This document shows positions 43,482-52,393 of a stretch of DNA of 64,000 bases, piece after piece (position 1 is the stretch's first letter; each line of letters opens with the position of its first letter). The notes beneath the pieces are model-generated. The model was not told the DNA's origin. It saw nothing but the letters and a program-made list of their open reading frames with translations, and ran no database searches. A program made the position numbers and the translations under genes. This stretch comes from Pirellulales bacterium (GTDB taxonomy: Bacteria; Planctomycetota; Planctomycetia; Pirellulales; JAEUIK01): positions 28,981 to 92,980 of the forward strand of contig JAIBBY010000017.1 of assembly GCA_019694455.1 (NCBI GenBank), given 5' to 3'.

Positions 43482-44228
43482 ATGAAATTCATTGCCACGG
43501 TGAAGCGGACCCCGCAGCGCGACACGAAGATGCGATTGACCGGCGACGGCGCCTTGGTGCTCGACCAGGTGCAGTACGAGGTGAATCCGTTCGACGAGTT
43601 GGCGGTGGAAGAAGCGCTGCGGCTGCGCGAGAAGCACCCAGGGGAAGTGGTGGCGCTGACGGTGGGACCGGCCGCGCTGTCGGAACAATTGCAAACGGCG
43701 CTGGCCATGGGCGCCGACCGGGCGATTCGCGTGGACGCCGCCGACCCGCTGGACGCCTTGCAAACGGCCCATGCGCTCGCGCATGCCGTGCGCAAGGAGG
43801 CCCCCGATCTGGTGTTGATGGGCAAACTGGCGATCGACGCCGAAAACGGGCAGGTGCCGCTGATGCTGGCGGAGCTATTAGATTGGCCGCACGCCTCGTT
43901 CGCCTCGCAGATTGAGGTGGCGGCCGACGGCAAGAGCGCCAAGGTCACCTGCGAGGTGGATGGCGGTCTGGAGATTGTGTCGGTCGACCTGCCGGCGGTG
44001 ATCACCACCGATCTGCGCTTGAACGAGCCGCGCTACGCCTCGCTGCCGGGCATCTTGAAGGCGAAGAAGAAGCCGCAAGACATCATCCCGCTGGCGGAAG
44101 TGGCCGACCTGCCGGCCACTGGCTCGCGCGTGGCGGCGTATCGCGCGTTGCCGGCGCGGCAGAAGGGGGAGATGGTGGCCTCGGCCGAAGAGCTGGCGCA
44201 GAAGTTGATGGCGAAGGGGCTGATCTAG
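43482..44228 (+). CDS. etfB: electron transfer flavoprotein beta subunit
   Basis: 248 residues, typical length. The N-terminus MKFIATVKRTPQRDTKMRL and the segments YEVNPFDELAVEEALRLRE, VALTVGPAALSEQLQTALAM, GADRAIRVD, PDLVLMGKLAIDAENGQVPL, MLAELLDWPHASFASQIEV and LPAVITTDLRLNEPRYASL are diagnostic. The last two contain the signature region that contacts AMP and the partner dehydrogenases. EtfB works with EtfA, which binds FAD, to carry electrons from acyl-CoA dehydrogenases to the quinone pool. No etfA follows: the next gene encodes an outer-membrane protein. CGGAGGAAG precedes the ATG. The position behind three beta-oxidation genes supports a fatty-acid function. Confidence 0.95.
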   Translation: MKFIATVKRTPQRDTKMRLTGDGALVLDQVQYEVNPFDELAVEEALRLREKHPGEVVALTVGPAALSEQLQTALAMGADRAIRVDAADPLDALQTAHALAHAVRKEAPDLVLMGKLAIDAENGQVPLMLAELLDWPHASFASQIEVAADGKSAKVTCEVDGGLEIVSVDLPAVITTDLRLNEPRYASLPGILKAKKKPQDIIPLAEVADLPATGSRVAAYRALPARQKGEMVASAEELAQKLMAKGLI

Positions 44229-44365
44229 CCGCGTTGCGGCACAACGCTAGCGGCGCCAGCAGAACTCGCCTGGAAGGGCATGCGCGCCGCCGCTAGAGTA
44301 TCGCCCCGATCGCGCGCCGCGGCGCGCGCGCCGAGTAGGGAAACCCTAGTTCCGGGAGCGGGCGA

Positions 44366-45376
44366 TTGAGTCGCTGCGCGGCCAGCTTATTGCTGCTGAT
44401 TGTCGGTTTGTCGCCGACGCGCGCCGCGATTGCGCAAACGGCGTCGCTGGGCGAACCGGTGCTGATCGACGCGCAATACGGCTCGGTTGGCGAGCAGATC
44501 GCCGCGCCGCCGCAACCGGCCGCCGCGCCGGCGCCGGAGCAGTATCTGGATTTGAACTACTCGGACCGCACCTTTTGCGCGGGAGACTACCCAGACAATT
44601 ACGCGCCGGCGTGGACCTGGCAGGTCGTGCCGACGGGGCTGATCTATCGCAACTATCTGGCCGGGCCGCGCGAGCCGCGCCTGTCGGCCATCTACAACTG
44701 GCAAGTGAGCGGCGGCACGAACCGCTTCGCCGATTTCACGCTGGGGGGGCACGCGGGGCTGTTGCGTTACGGCAGCGCCGATGGGCCGCGCCCCGGCGGA
44801 TTTCAGCTTGATGTGGAGGGAGCGGCGTTTCCGCGACTGGACCCGCGCAACGAATGGGACCTGCGCGGGGCCGACTTTCGCGGCGGCTTTCCGTTGACCT
44901 TTGGTTACGGTCCATGGGAGCTGAAGACGGGCTACTATCACATCAGCTCGCACCTGGGGGACGAGTTTCTGCTCAAGAACCCGGGCTACCCGCGAATCAA
45001 CTACGTGCGCGACGAGATCGCGCTGGGGGTGGCGTATCGCGTCCGCCCGCCGCTGCGGCTATTCGCCGAAGCGGACTACGCGTTTCACCGCGATGGGGGA
45101 GCGCGGCCGTGGATCTTTCAGTTTGGGGTGGATTGCAGCCAGTTGGAACCGACAGGTTTTCGCGGCTCGCCGTTCCTGGCGGTGCATGGCTATGTGCGGC
45201 AGGAAGTGAACTGGGGAGGGAGCATCTCCGCGCAAGCGGGCTGGCAGTGGCGGGGCTACGGCCCTGGGCACCTACTGCGGTTTGGGGTGAACTATTTCAA
45301 CGGCAAGACGGTGCAATTCTCGTTTCTCAACGACTCCGAGCAGTTGACCGGCCTTGGGCTGTGGTACGACTTTTAG
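44366..45376 (+). CDS. DUF1207 family outer-membrane-type protein
   Basis: 336 residues from TTG 44366. Residues 1-~24 form a signal peptide (SLLLLIVGLSPTRAAIAQ). The body matches DUF1207 proteins: GLIYRNYLAGPREPRLSAIY, FTLGGHAGLLRYGSAD, FQLDVEGAAFPRLDPRNEWD, FRGGFPLTFGYGPWELKTGY, YHISSHLGDEFLLKNPG, INYVRDEIALGVAYRV and a final GLGLWYDF. Alternating strands and an aromatic last residue suggest a beta-barrel in the outer membrane. The function is unknown; the family is frequent in planctomycetes. The TTG start has only a weak GAG upstream, but no better start precedes the signal peptide. Confidence 0.85.
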   Translation: MSRCAASLLLLIVGLSPTRAAIAQTASLGEPVLIDAQYGSVGEQIAAPPQPAAAPAPEQYLDLNYSDRTFCAGDYPDNYAPAWTWQVVPTGLIYRNYLAGPREPRLSAIYNWQVSGGTNRFADFTLGGHAGLLRYGSADGPRPGGFQLDVEGAAFPRLDPRNEWDLRGADFRGGFPLTFGYGPWELKTGYYHISSHLGDEFLLKNPGYPRINYVRDEIALGVAYRVRPPLRLFAEADYAFHRDGGARPWIFQFGVDCSQLEPTGFRGSPFLAVHGYVRQEVNWGGSISAQAGWQWRGYGPGHLLRFGVNYFNGKTVQFSFLNDSEQLTGLGLWYDF

Positions 45377-45413
45377 TTGGCTGTTGAAGCGGCGGGCAGT
45401 GGTTTTCGTTCGT

Positions 45414-45457
45414 CGCGGCGCGGCGGTGGGGGCTACAATGGGCGCGGCATGCTGCTT
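45414..45457 (+). repeat. 44-bp direct repeat, left copy
   Basis: The sequence has a GC-rich lead (CGCGGCGCGGCGG), then GGCTACAATGGGCGCGGCA and TGCTGCTTC. The copy at 47190-47233 differs by two substitutions and one deletion. The TACAAT inside would make a good -10 box, so the repeat may include a promoter. The two copies bracket the GH43-like gene and the transposase remnant. Confidence 0.7.
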
Positions 45458-45637
45458 CTGCTGCGGCTACGCCTCAGCCTGTACTCCAGCGGTACAGCGG
45501 AGTTTCCTAACCCCGACCTTCAGTGTCCGTGGCACAGGAATTTGATGCTGGCCAACCCGCCGGTATCCGAAACTACGGGACGATCGCAGCCGAGGCCCAT
45601 GCAGATGAGTGCCATCGACACTCGGAATGTTTTCGCG

Positions 45638-46807
45638 ATGAGAAATGCAGGTCGATTTTCAGTACTGAGTTTGGTAGTAGTTCTATCGCTAACAACCATC
45701 GCCAAAGCTCAAAACGACACAAGGGTCAAAGGCGAGCGAATCGTCGATAGAACCGCAGCAACTTGGCAGTCGCAGCAGGTACAAGAGCCCTGCATCTTGG
45801 AGAATCCTAAAGATCCAAGCCGGCTAATCATGTTCTATTCGGGTGTGCCTGCATCTGATCGCAGCACATGTTATGTCGGAAAGGCCTGGGCGCTCAGGAG
45901 TGACCCGTTCACGTGGCATCAGGATTCGGCTAACCCGGTCTTCGTTCCCGCAGACAGTGGCTGGGACTCTCAAAGCGTCCGGCTAGACTGCGTGCTTTAT
46001 GTCGCGGAAGAAAACGCTTACTACGTTTACTATTCCGGTACGGATATCGTGGACGCGCACAACCGCATAGGCTTGGCGATCTGTCCGGCAGGCGAAGACG
46101 GCTACTCCAAAATTACTCCTGCGACGATCCAACGCCACGGTTCTGCCCCCGTGTTGGCTCCAGAACCTGCGGAGCCGTTCCATGAGACCATGGTCTCGCA
46201 GGCAGCGGTCCTGCGTGAAAGTGACTCCACCAAACAATGGCGATGGTATATGTACTACTCCTACCGCGGCAAAAATGGCGTACTGCCGGGAATTCGTTTT
46301 GCCACCTCAACCGATGGGAAGACGTGGCGCCGGCACTATAACTTCCAGGATTTACGCGGAATGGGACATCTGTTCGACTCAGTTCCAGACGCGTATTACG
46401 AGTGGCACCAGATATTCAAGGTGGCGGACACCTATGTGCTCTCAATTGAATGCGGACCAAATCGCGGCGAACGCTGGCGCCCGGTGCTTGCGGTGAGCCG
46501 TAGGCCAGAGGAAGGCTGGGAGCAATTGGAAGCAGACACCGTGCTGCAGACACAGTGGCCTGGAATCTACAGCGACGAAACTATCTTTCATGTTGCAACA
46601 CCGGCCTTTTACCAGTTTAACGGCCGGTGGTATCTCTATACCCAAGCCTGTCCACTGCCTGCCAACCGAAATTATATCGATGGCAACTGGGACATGTGGT
46701 GTTTTGAGTGTGACCGGAGGATCGAGACTCGCTCGGGATTGGCTGATCTTTACATTCCCGGCGCTTCCGCACGTGCGCCGGCGGAGGGGCGGGACTCGCA
46801 CGAATAA
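45638..46807 (+). CDS. exported GH43/GH130-like beta-propeller protein
   Basis: About 389 residues from ATG 45638; ATGs at 45599 and 45605 are alternatives. Residues 1-~27 are a signal peptide (FSVLSLVVVLSLTTIAKAQ). The mature part has the repeated blades of a five-bladed glycoside hydrolase propeller: ILENPKDPSRLIMFYSG, GKAWALRSDPFTWHQDSANP, ENAYYVYYSGTDIVDAHNRI, QWRWYMYYSYRGKNGV, IRFATSTDGKTWRRHYNFQD, PAFYQFNGRWYLYTQACPL. This is typical of GH43/GH32/GH130 relatives; candidate acidic catalytic residues cannot be assigned with certainty. Base composition is clearly lower in GC than in the flanking genes and codon use is more mixed, which suggests acquisition by transfer. It lies between the two copies of a 44-bp repeat. 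Confidence 0.75.
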   Translation: MRNAGRFSVLSLVVVLSLTTIAKAQNDTRVKGERIVDRTAATWQSQQVQEPCILENPKDPSRLIMFYSGVPASDRSTCYVGKAWALRSDPFTWHQDSANPVFVPADSGWDSQSVRLDCVLYVAEENAYYVYYSGTDIVDAHNRIGLAICPAGEDGYSKITPATIQRHGSAPVLAPEPAEPFHETMVSQAAVLRESDSTKQWRWYMYYSYRGKNGVLPGIRFATSTDGKTWRRHYNFQDLRGMGHLFDSVPDAYYEWHQIFKVADTYVLSIECGPNRGERWRPVLAVSRRPEEGWEQLEADTVLQTQWPGIYSDETIFHVATPAFYQFNGRWYLYTQACPLPANRNYIDGNWDMWCFECDRRIETRSGLADLYIPGASARAPAEGRDSHE

Positions 46808-46931
46808 GGGTTTCAGGAACCAGCTTCACCACGAGGACGTGTCTTGGTTCAGCATGAACTGGAATTTCGGCTTGCGCGCGTTTGCGGTTTGAAAGTTTGA
46901 CTGGGTTACGTTTTTTGTAGCAGTGGAGCGG

Positions 46932-47185
46932 CTATCGCCGTGGATTGTGCTGAGTTGAAGGAGACGAGTCCCCTCTACCCTCTTGTCTGTGTTCCGAGCC
47001 GCGAACATCCGCTCGCCTGCGCGTTGCCCGGCGTTCTCGGGCGTCGTTGAGCTTCCGCTCGCGCTGGTCGAAGATCACTTGGTGACGCCCGGCGAGCCGA
47101 TCGGCCGGAGTGACGTAACCCAAGGCGGAATGCAGCCGCGCATGATTGCATTCTTCCACAAACCGCTCGACGAGTCGCCCCGCCC
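46932..47185 (-). pseudogene. C-terminal fragment of an IS3-family transposase
   Basis: On the minus strand the frame reads GRLVERFVEECNHARLHSAL, then GYVTPADRLAGRHQVIFDQR and ERKLNDARERR. This is the end of an IS3-family OrfB/integrase-core transposase, where the 'N..R.HSALGY.TPAD' segment follows the last catalytic Glu. Only about 60 residues remain; the D-D-E core and both inverted repeats are absent. The fragment begins right beside the right-hand copy of the 44-bp repeat, so it is the scar of an insertion. Confidence 0.85.
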
Positions 47186-47189
47186 TCCA

Positions 47190-47233
47190 CGCGGCGCGGC
47201 GGGGGGGCTACTATGGGCGCGGCGTGCTGCTTC
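47190..47233 (+). repeat. 44-bp direct repeat, right copy
   Basis: Near-identical to 45414-45457 (GC-rich lead, GGCTACTATGGGCGCGGCG, then TGCTGCTTC). TACTAT replaces TACAAT. It lies about 65 bases before the small LRR-like gene and could supply its promoter. Confidence 0.7.
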
Positions 47234-47296
47234 ACACCCTTCCACCGAGCGCCGCCTTACAATACGAGGTAAGCGACGGATTCAAAGGGACGCAAG

Positions 47297-47743
47297 TTGC
47301 CCCTTACGCAAACCTCGAAGATCACGCTGGCGCGTCTGTGCGCCGCTGTGGCAATTCTCGCTGTCGCGCTGGTGATGACGTTAGGCGGGTTGTCGATCTT
47401 GGAAACGGAGCGATTGCGCGTTCATCCATCAGAGCGGAGCGTCGCCGATGCGATCAGGCGGCTAGGGGGCGCCTACCGCGCCGTAGGCAAAGATGATTGG
47501 CATATCACAAGCGTTTGGTTGGAAAACACTCGAACTACAGACCATGATCTGGAGGCCATTTTGCAGTTGAACTACGTCGAGTTTCTCGACGTTGCCAACA
47601 CGAAGATTACCGACGCGTCTTTGGGGGCAATCTTTGCCCACAAGAGCATCCGCGTTCTGCGAGTGGCTGGTAGCGATATATCACGTGAGGGTCTACAGGC
47701 GGCCTGGGACAAGTCTGGGAAACGGATTAGCCTCGACGACTAG
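47297..47743 (+). CDS. small membrane-anchored protein with LRR-like segment
   Basis: 148 residues from TTG 47297 (AAAGGGACG upstream). Residues ~13-33 (LCAAVAILAVALVMTLGGLS) form a single membrane helix or uncleaved signal. The C-terminal part contains DWHITSVWLENTRTTDHDL, ILQLNYVEFLDVANTKITDA, LGAIFAHKSIRVLRVAGSDI. Its L..L.L..T.I.D..L pattern is like the leucine-rich repeats common in planctomycete surface proteins. Only about three repeats are present, so it may be a degenerate or miniature member. No enzyme motif. It follows the transposase scar and the repeat copy. Confidence 0.6.
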   Translation: MPLTQTSKITLARLCAAVAILAVALVMTLGGLSILETERLRVHPSERSVADAIRRLGGAYRAVGKDDWHITSVWLENTRTTDHDLEAILQLNYVEFLDVANTKITDASLGAIFAHKSIRVLRVAGSDISREGLQAAWDKSGKRISLDD

Positions 47744-47928
47744 CGGCGTCCGGGCGATGAAGCACAGGTGCCGGTCTGATGGGGAGCGGCGCGGCCGCGT
47801 CGGGGCGATTACGCCCGTCAAAATCGGCAAGATTTGTCGGATTTTGGCGAAATGCCCGGAGCCGAAGGGGCTGCCCCCCTTGTCGGCTGCTTCTCAAACC
47901 GTTGGCCGTTGTATAGATTGCGCTTGAG

Positions 47929-48573
47929 ATGGCTGTACTATTAAACGATCAACGGACGTTCTTCCGCGAGTTTCGGCGGAATTTTCGCACGACCGGGGCG
48001 GTGCTGCCCAGCGGTCGTCGGCTGTCGGCCGCGCTGACGCGGTTCATCACCCCCAGCGGTCCCCCCAAGCGCATCTTGGAGGCGGGGCCGGGCACCGGCG
48101 CCGTCACGCGGGCGATTTTGGAATCGCTGGGGTCGCAAGATCGGCTCGATCTGGTGGAGTGGAATCAGGCGTTTGTCGATCGTCTGCGGCATCGGTTTCA
48201 CGCGCATCCGCTTTTTCGCGCCGCCGCCACGCGCTGCCGCGTGCTGCACAATAAGGTGGAAGAGCTAGACACCGATCACAGCTACGACGTGATTGTGTCG
48301 GGATTGCCGCTCAACAATTTTGAGCCGGACGACGTGGACCGCATCCTCGGCGCCTATGAGCGCCTGTTGAAACCGGGGGGGGTGATCTCGTTTTTTGAAT
48401 ACGCGGCGGTGCGGCCCGCCAAGGCGCTGTTGAGCAAGCCGCCAGAACGGGAGCGGCTGCGCGACGTCTCAAGATTGATGCGGCTATGGCTCACCCGGCA
48501 CGAAATTGCCCGCGAGATGGTGGTGGCGAACATTCCGCCCGCCTGGGTGCATCACGTGCGTCCATTCTGCTAG
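47929..48573 (+). CDS. SAM-dependent methyltransferase, PmtA-like (phospholipid N-methyltransferase)
   Basis: 214 residues. The N-terminal helix FFREFRRNFRTTGAVLPSGR is the typical start of PmtA-like enzymes. Motif I is ILEAGPGTGAVTRAILESLG, followed by DLVEWNQAFVDRLRHRF and YDVIVSGLPLNNFEPDDVDR, with the S-G-L-P-L-N-N motif in place of the usual NPPY. KPGGVISFFEYAAVRPAKAL follows. PmtA methylates phosphatidylethanolamine to phosphatidylcholine using SAM. The related rRNA adenine dimethyltransferase group shares motif I, but the N-terminal helix and the LPLNNF segment favour the phospholipid enzyme. No ribosome-binding site is obvious before ATG 47929. Confidence 0.82.
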   Translation: MAVLLNDQRTFFREFRRNFRTTGAVLPSGRRLSAALTRFITPSGPPKRILEAGPGTGAVTRAILESLGSQDRLDLVEWNQAFVDRLRHRFHAHPLFRAAATRCRVLHNKVEELDTDHSYDVIVSGLPLNNFEPDDVDRILGAYERLLKPGGVISFFEYAAVRPAKALLSKPPERERLRDVSRLMRLWLTRHEIAREMVVANIPPAWVHHVRPFC

Positions 48574-48821
48574 GCGAATTGGCCGGCCTGCCGGCCTGAT
48601 ATCTAGCGGCCTGTTGAATACTTGAGCAGGCTGCTGGCGCGTTCAACCGCCGATAAAGCGTCATGCCGGGGGCGATGCGGTAACATTGCCGCGGCTGGCG
48701 GCGGTTTCTATACTTGCAAAAGTCAAAGCGCCGTATTGTCTTGCGCTGTTTTGGCTGGTGTTTTGCGCGATGCCGCGGACCGAACTGGCGGCCGTCGAGA
48801 AGCGACCTGGGAGGCGTGTCG

Positions 48822-50408
48822 ATGTCGAAGCGATGGTTTTGGCTGGCTGTCGTGTGCTGCGGCCTGGGGGCCGGCTTGTCGGCGCCGGCGGTCGACGCGG
48901 AAGAGAGCGCCCCGCCCGAGACAGCCGACAGTGAAGCGGAGGCGCCGCCGACCAAGTTGGACGCCAAGGAGCGGCAAGAGTACTACGAACTGCTGTCGGT
49001 GCTGGTCGACACGCTGGATCAGGTGGAGCGCAACTACGTCAAGAAGTTGTCGCGGCGCGAATTGATCGAAGCGGCGGTTGAGGGGGTGCTGCGCAAGCTC
49101 GATCCGTATTCGAACTACATCGCGCCGGACGACATCACGCGGTTTCGGACCAGCGTGGAGAACGAGTTTGGCGGCATCGGCATTCAGATCACGAGCGATC
49201 AGGGGGTGATTAAGATCTTGAGCCCGGTGGTGGGGAGCCCCGCGTACAAGGCGGGGCTACAGGCGGGGGACCGGATTGTCGGCGTGGAAGGCAAAACGAC
49301 CGAGGGGCTGAACATTGAAGACGTGGTGAAGTTGCTCAAGGGGGAGATTGGCGCGCCGGTGACGATTCGGGTGGTGGGCCCCAACGACGCCGAACCGCGC
49401 GAGGTGACGGTCAAGCGCGAGCTCGTTCATTTGGAAACGGTGCTGGGAGACGATCGCCAGGCGAACGACTTGTGGGACTTCATGCTGGATGACGAGCGGA
49501 AGATTGGCTACATCCGCTTGACGGCGTTCAGCCGCGACACGGCGGACGAGTTGAAACACGCCTTGGAAGAATTGAAGAAAGCGGGCCTGCGCGGCCTGGT
49601 GCTCGACCTGCGTTTCAACCCGGGTGGTCTGTTGACCTCGGCGATTGACGTGAGCGATTTGTTCGTGACCGAAGGGCGGATTGTCAGCACCGAGGGTCGC
49701 AACACGCAGCCGCGCGCCTGGGAGGCGCACGCGGAGGAGACGTTCGGCGGCTTTCCGATGGCGGTGCTGGTGAATCGATACAGCGCCAGTTCCAGCGAGA
49801 TTGTGGCGGCGTGCCTGCAGGATCATCACCGGGCGGTGGTGATTGGGGAGCGCACCTGGGGCAAGGGAAGCGTGCAGAACGTAGTGGAGTTGGAGGGGGG
49901 CCGCAGCGCGCTCAAGTTGACCACGGCCAGTTACAAGCGGCCCAGCGGCAAGAACATTCATCGCTTTCCCGACGCCAGCGAGGAAGATGAATGGGGGGTG
50001 ACGCCGGACGAGGGATACGCGCTCAAGCTCGGCGATCAAGAACTGCGCGAGTTGGTGGAACACCGCCGCCAGAAGGATATTGTGCGCCGCCGCGCGCAGC
50101 CGAAGCCGGCCCTAGAGGTGGCGACCGCCACCGATGCCACGCCACCGGTAGCCGATGCGCCAACGGACGGTGCGCCAGAAACCAATGCGCCGGTGGCCGT
50201 GCCCGCCGAAGTGAAGCCGGCAGATTCGAAGCCGGCTGAGAACGACGCCAAGCCGGAGTCGGCGGAGTCGAAGCCGACGCAAGATCCGCCAGCGGACAAG
50301 CCCGCGGAGCCAAAGCCGGCGACAGAGGAAGCGGAGAAAGACTTCGCCGATCGCCAACTGGCCAAGGCGCTGGAGTATGTGCAGGGCGAGTTGGCGAAGA
50401 AGCCATAG
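48822..50408 (+). CDS. C-terminal processing peptidase (S41 family, CtpA-type)
   Basis: 528 residues from ATG 48822, with GGGAGG seven bases upstream. Residues 1-~28 are a signal peptide (FWLAVVCCGLGAGLSAPAVD). A PDZ domain lies at ~105-195 (FGGIGIQITSDQGVIKILSP, AGLQAGDRIVGVEGK). The S41 protease core has IGYIRLTAFSRDTADEL, RGLVLDLRFNPGGLLTSAID, NRYSASSSEIVAACLQDHHR and GERTWGKGSVQNVVELEGG. S323 and K348 are 25 residues apart, as Ser430 and Lys455 are in E. coli Prc, giving the Ser-Lys dyad. The last ~90 residues are a Pro/Ala/Lys/Glu-rich tail. It trims periplasmic proteins at their C-termini. tsaD starts 25 bases later. Confidence 0.94.
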   Translation: MSKRWFWLAVVCCGLGAGLSAPAVDAEESAPPETADSEAEAPPTKLDAKERQEYYELLSVLVDTLDQVERNYVKKLSRRELIEAAVEGVLRKLDPYSNYIAPDDITRFRTSVENEFGGIGIQITSDQGVIKILSPVVGSPAYKAGLQAGDRIVGVEGKTTEGLNIEDVVKLLKGEIGAPVTIRVVGPNDAEPREVTVKRELVHLETVLGDDRQANDLWDFMLDDERKIGYIRLTAFSRDTADELKHALEELKKAGLRGLVLDLRFNPGGLLTSAIDVSDLFVTEGRIVSTEGRNTQPRAWEAHAEETFGGFPMAVLVNRYSASSSEIVAACLQDHHRAVVIGERTWGKGSVQNVVELEGGRSALKLTTASYKRPSGKNIHRFPDASEEDEWGVTPDEGYALKLGDQELRELVEHRRQKDIVRRRAQPKPALEVATATDATPPVADAPTDGAPETNAPVAVPAEVKPADSKPAENDAKPESAESKPTQDPPADKPAEPKPATEEAEKDFADRQLAKALEYVQGELAKKP

Positions 50409-50433
50409 TCTGGGCCGATTCGCGACGAGCGTC

Positions 50434-51453
50434 ATGCTGCTACTGACACTGGAAACCACCTGCGACGAAACGGCCGCCGCGATTGTGAATGAGCGGCTGG
50501 AAGTTTTGGGCGCCGTGGTGGCGTCGCAAAACGCGCTGCACGAGCGATTTGGCGGCGTAGTGCCAGAGATCGCCTCGCGAGCGCATCTGGAGCGCATGTT
50601 GCCGGTGATCGACGAGGCGCTCTGCGCCGCGGGCGTGCGACTTGCGGACCTGGACGCGGTGGCGGTGGCCAACACACCGGGACTGGCCGGTTCGCTGCTG
50701 GTGGGACTGGCGACCGCCAAGACGCTGTGCGTGGCGCTGGGCAAACCGCTGTTGGCGGTGAATCACATTGAAGCGCATTTGTTCGCTTGTCAGATCGGGC
50801 GGGCGAGCAGCGTTTTTCCGAGCGTGGGCCTAGTGGTGAGCGGCGGTCACACCAGTCTGTATCGCGCGCACAGCGCGCTCGAGTTTGAACTGTTGGGGGC
50901 GACGATCGACGACGCGGCGGGCGAGGCGTTCGACAAGGTGGGGAGCTTGCTCGGCCTGCCATATCCGGGAGGGCCCGCGATTCAAGAAGCGGCACGGCAA
51001 GGCAACGCCAAGGCCTATCTCCTTCCGCGCACGTTTCTGAAGGACACGGAGCGGCTGGACTTCAGCTTTAGCGGACTGAAGACCGCGGTGCGTTACGCGA
51101 TCTGGCCACAAGGGACGCTGGCCGAGCGCGCGCCAGGCGCGGAAGAGGTGGCCGATCTGGCCGCTAGTTTTCAGGAGGCGGTGGTCGATGTGCTGGTGGG
51201 CAAATGTCGACAGGCGCTCGCGGCGACTGGCCTAGGTCGGCTGTGCGTGGGGGGAGGTGTGGCCGCCAACGCGCGATTGCGCGAACGGCTGGCAGAAGCG
51301 GCGGCGCGGGACGGGTTTGAACTGGCCATCGCCCCGCTGGAACTGACCACCGACAACGCGGTGATGGGGGCGCTGGCGGTGGAGCGCTATCGGGCCGGGC
51401 TGTTCGAGTCGCTCGACTTGGATGTGTATCCCACCTTGCGGATCGCGCGCTAA
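50434..51453 (+). CDS. tsaD: tRNA N6-threonylcarbamoyladenosine synthase subunit TsaD
   Basis: 339 residues, standard length. The ASKHA-fold enzyme transfers the threonylcarbamoyl group from the TsaC-made adenylate to A37 of tRNAs that read ANN codons, together with TsaB and TsaE. Landmarks: [32 protein letters not shown]; the metal-binding H111 and H115 in NHIEAHLFA (same numbering as in E. coli); [58 protein letters not shown]; and [22 protein letters not shown] 50434 is used because the conserved N-terminus starts there. The CtpA-type protease gene lies 25 bases upstream, so the two may share a transcript. No tsaB or tsaE is nearby. Confidence 0.97.
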   Translation: MLLLTLETTCDETAAAIVNERLEVLGAVVASQNALHERFGGVVPEIASRAHLERMLPVIDEALCAAGVRLADLDAVAVANTPGLAGSLLVGLATAKTLCVALGKPLLAVNHIEAHLFACQIGRASSVFPSVGLVVSGGHTSLYRAHSALEFELLGATIDDAAGEAFDKVGSLLGLPYPGGPAIQEAARQGNAKAYLLPRTFLKDTERLDFSFSGLKTAVRYAIWPQGTLAERAPGAEEVADLAASFQEAVVDVLVGKCRQALAATGLGRLCVGGGVAANARLRERLAEAAARDGFELAIAPLELTTDNAVMGALAVERYRAGLFESLDLDVYPTLRIAR

Positions 51454-51692
51454 CAGACTGCGGCGACCGGGCCGGCGTTTGCTCTTTGCCGGTTCACCTT
51501 GGCCGAAACGACACCACATTTCTTCGCGTTCGGCGCCTGATGCGGCCAGTGACCGTTTATTCGCGGCCGCCGGCGAGCGACAAGTCATCCGGGCGCGGTT
51601 GGGGTTCGGTCGCTTTGATGTTTCTGGCACGGCAAGTGCTTTTCAGTCACGCACGGGAGCAATACAGCTCGAGCAAGTTGAGGAGAACAGCC

Positions 51693-51866
51693 ATGCTTTA
51701 CTGGTCGGTTGTCTTTTTGATCGTGGCGTTGGTCGCGGCGGTGTTTGGCTTTACAGGGGTTTACGCCGCAGCGGCGGGGATCGCCAAGGTTCTGTTCTTT
51801 GTATTTCTGGTGTTGTTCGTGATCAGCCTGATCACCGGCGGCATGGGACGACGCCCGTTGTCGTGA
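51693..51866 (+). CDS. DUF1328 family small membrane protein
   Basis: 57 residues: [20 protein letters not shown], then [20 protein letters not shown] and [10 protein letters not shown]. Two membrane helices joined by a short loop and a basic tail (GMGRRPLS) match the DUF1328/YtjA family, whose members are about 55 residues long and have no known activity; some are stress-induced. TTGAGGAGAACAGCC gives a good ribosome-binding site. The gene stands alone, 239 bases after tsaD, and is followed by the strong hairpin at 51895-51934. Confidence 0.92.
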   Translation: MLYWSVVFLIVALVAAVFGFTGVYAAAAGIAKVLFFVFLVLFVISLITGGMGRRPLS

Positions 51867-52393
51867 ATTAGCGGACGACCAATTTGACGAGGGGGCACGG
51901 CGGAGACGACAAGCGATTGTCGTCTCCGCCGTGCGATTTACGGGGTGCATAACGGTATGAGCACTTGTCCAAAGCGGGAACACAACCGAGCGCATGAGAA
52001 GCGGGTCGAGCCAACGCACAAGATCGCAATGAAGTGGTAAGTTCTGGAACCCAAGTAGCGATTTTCACCCGGGAAGAATGGTGGAATTGGTCGCTTGGCA
52101 ACGATAGCTTATGCGGAAGCAGGGGCCGATTGCGCCGTGCTGTTTACGTCCACCATTGCGGTGGATCATGCAGCCGCCTTTTCTTTTTTGTGATTTGACG
52201 ACGTGCAGCGCGGGGCAGCACGGCGGAGCGCGCCGGCCAATGAGTTTTTGGCATCGAACGATTCGTCGTACATGACTGGCTATGTGTTGCATCCCAACGG
52301 CGGCGAGATCGTGAACGCTTGATGACAAGCGGACTCGACGATGAACCGCGCGGAGGGTTTGTTGTTTTGTTTCTTGATATGGAGGACCTTCTG
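51867..52393. other. intergenic region containing one strong hairpin
   Basis: About 525 bp between the DUF1328 gene and the cysteine-repeat gene. Apart from the hairpin at 51895-51934, no gene or RNA was recognised. It is less GC-rich than the genes around it, especially the last 250 bases, where the promoter of the cysteine-repeat gene should lie. Confidence 0.45.
51895..51934. terminator. perfect 18-bp inverted repeat, probable terminator
   Basis: The left arm 51895-51912 (GCACGGCGGAGACGACAA) pairs perfectly with 51917-51934 around a GCGA tetraloop. It lies 29 bases after the DUF1328 stop. Only a short T-containing stretch (CGATTTA) follows, so termination efficiency is uncertain; a transposon-derived or REP-like origin is an alternative. 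Confidence 0.7.

Noticed and set aside
46932..47185. Complete IS3-family element
   Set aside because: Only the last ~60 residues of the transposase remain; there is no orfA, no catalytic core and no terminal inverted repeats.
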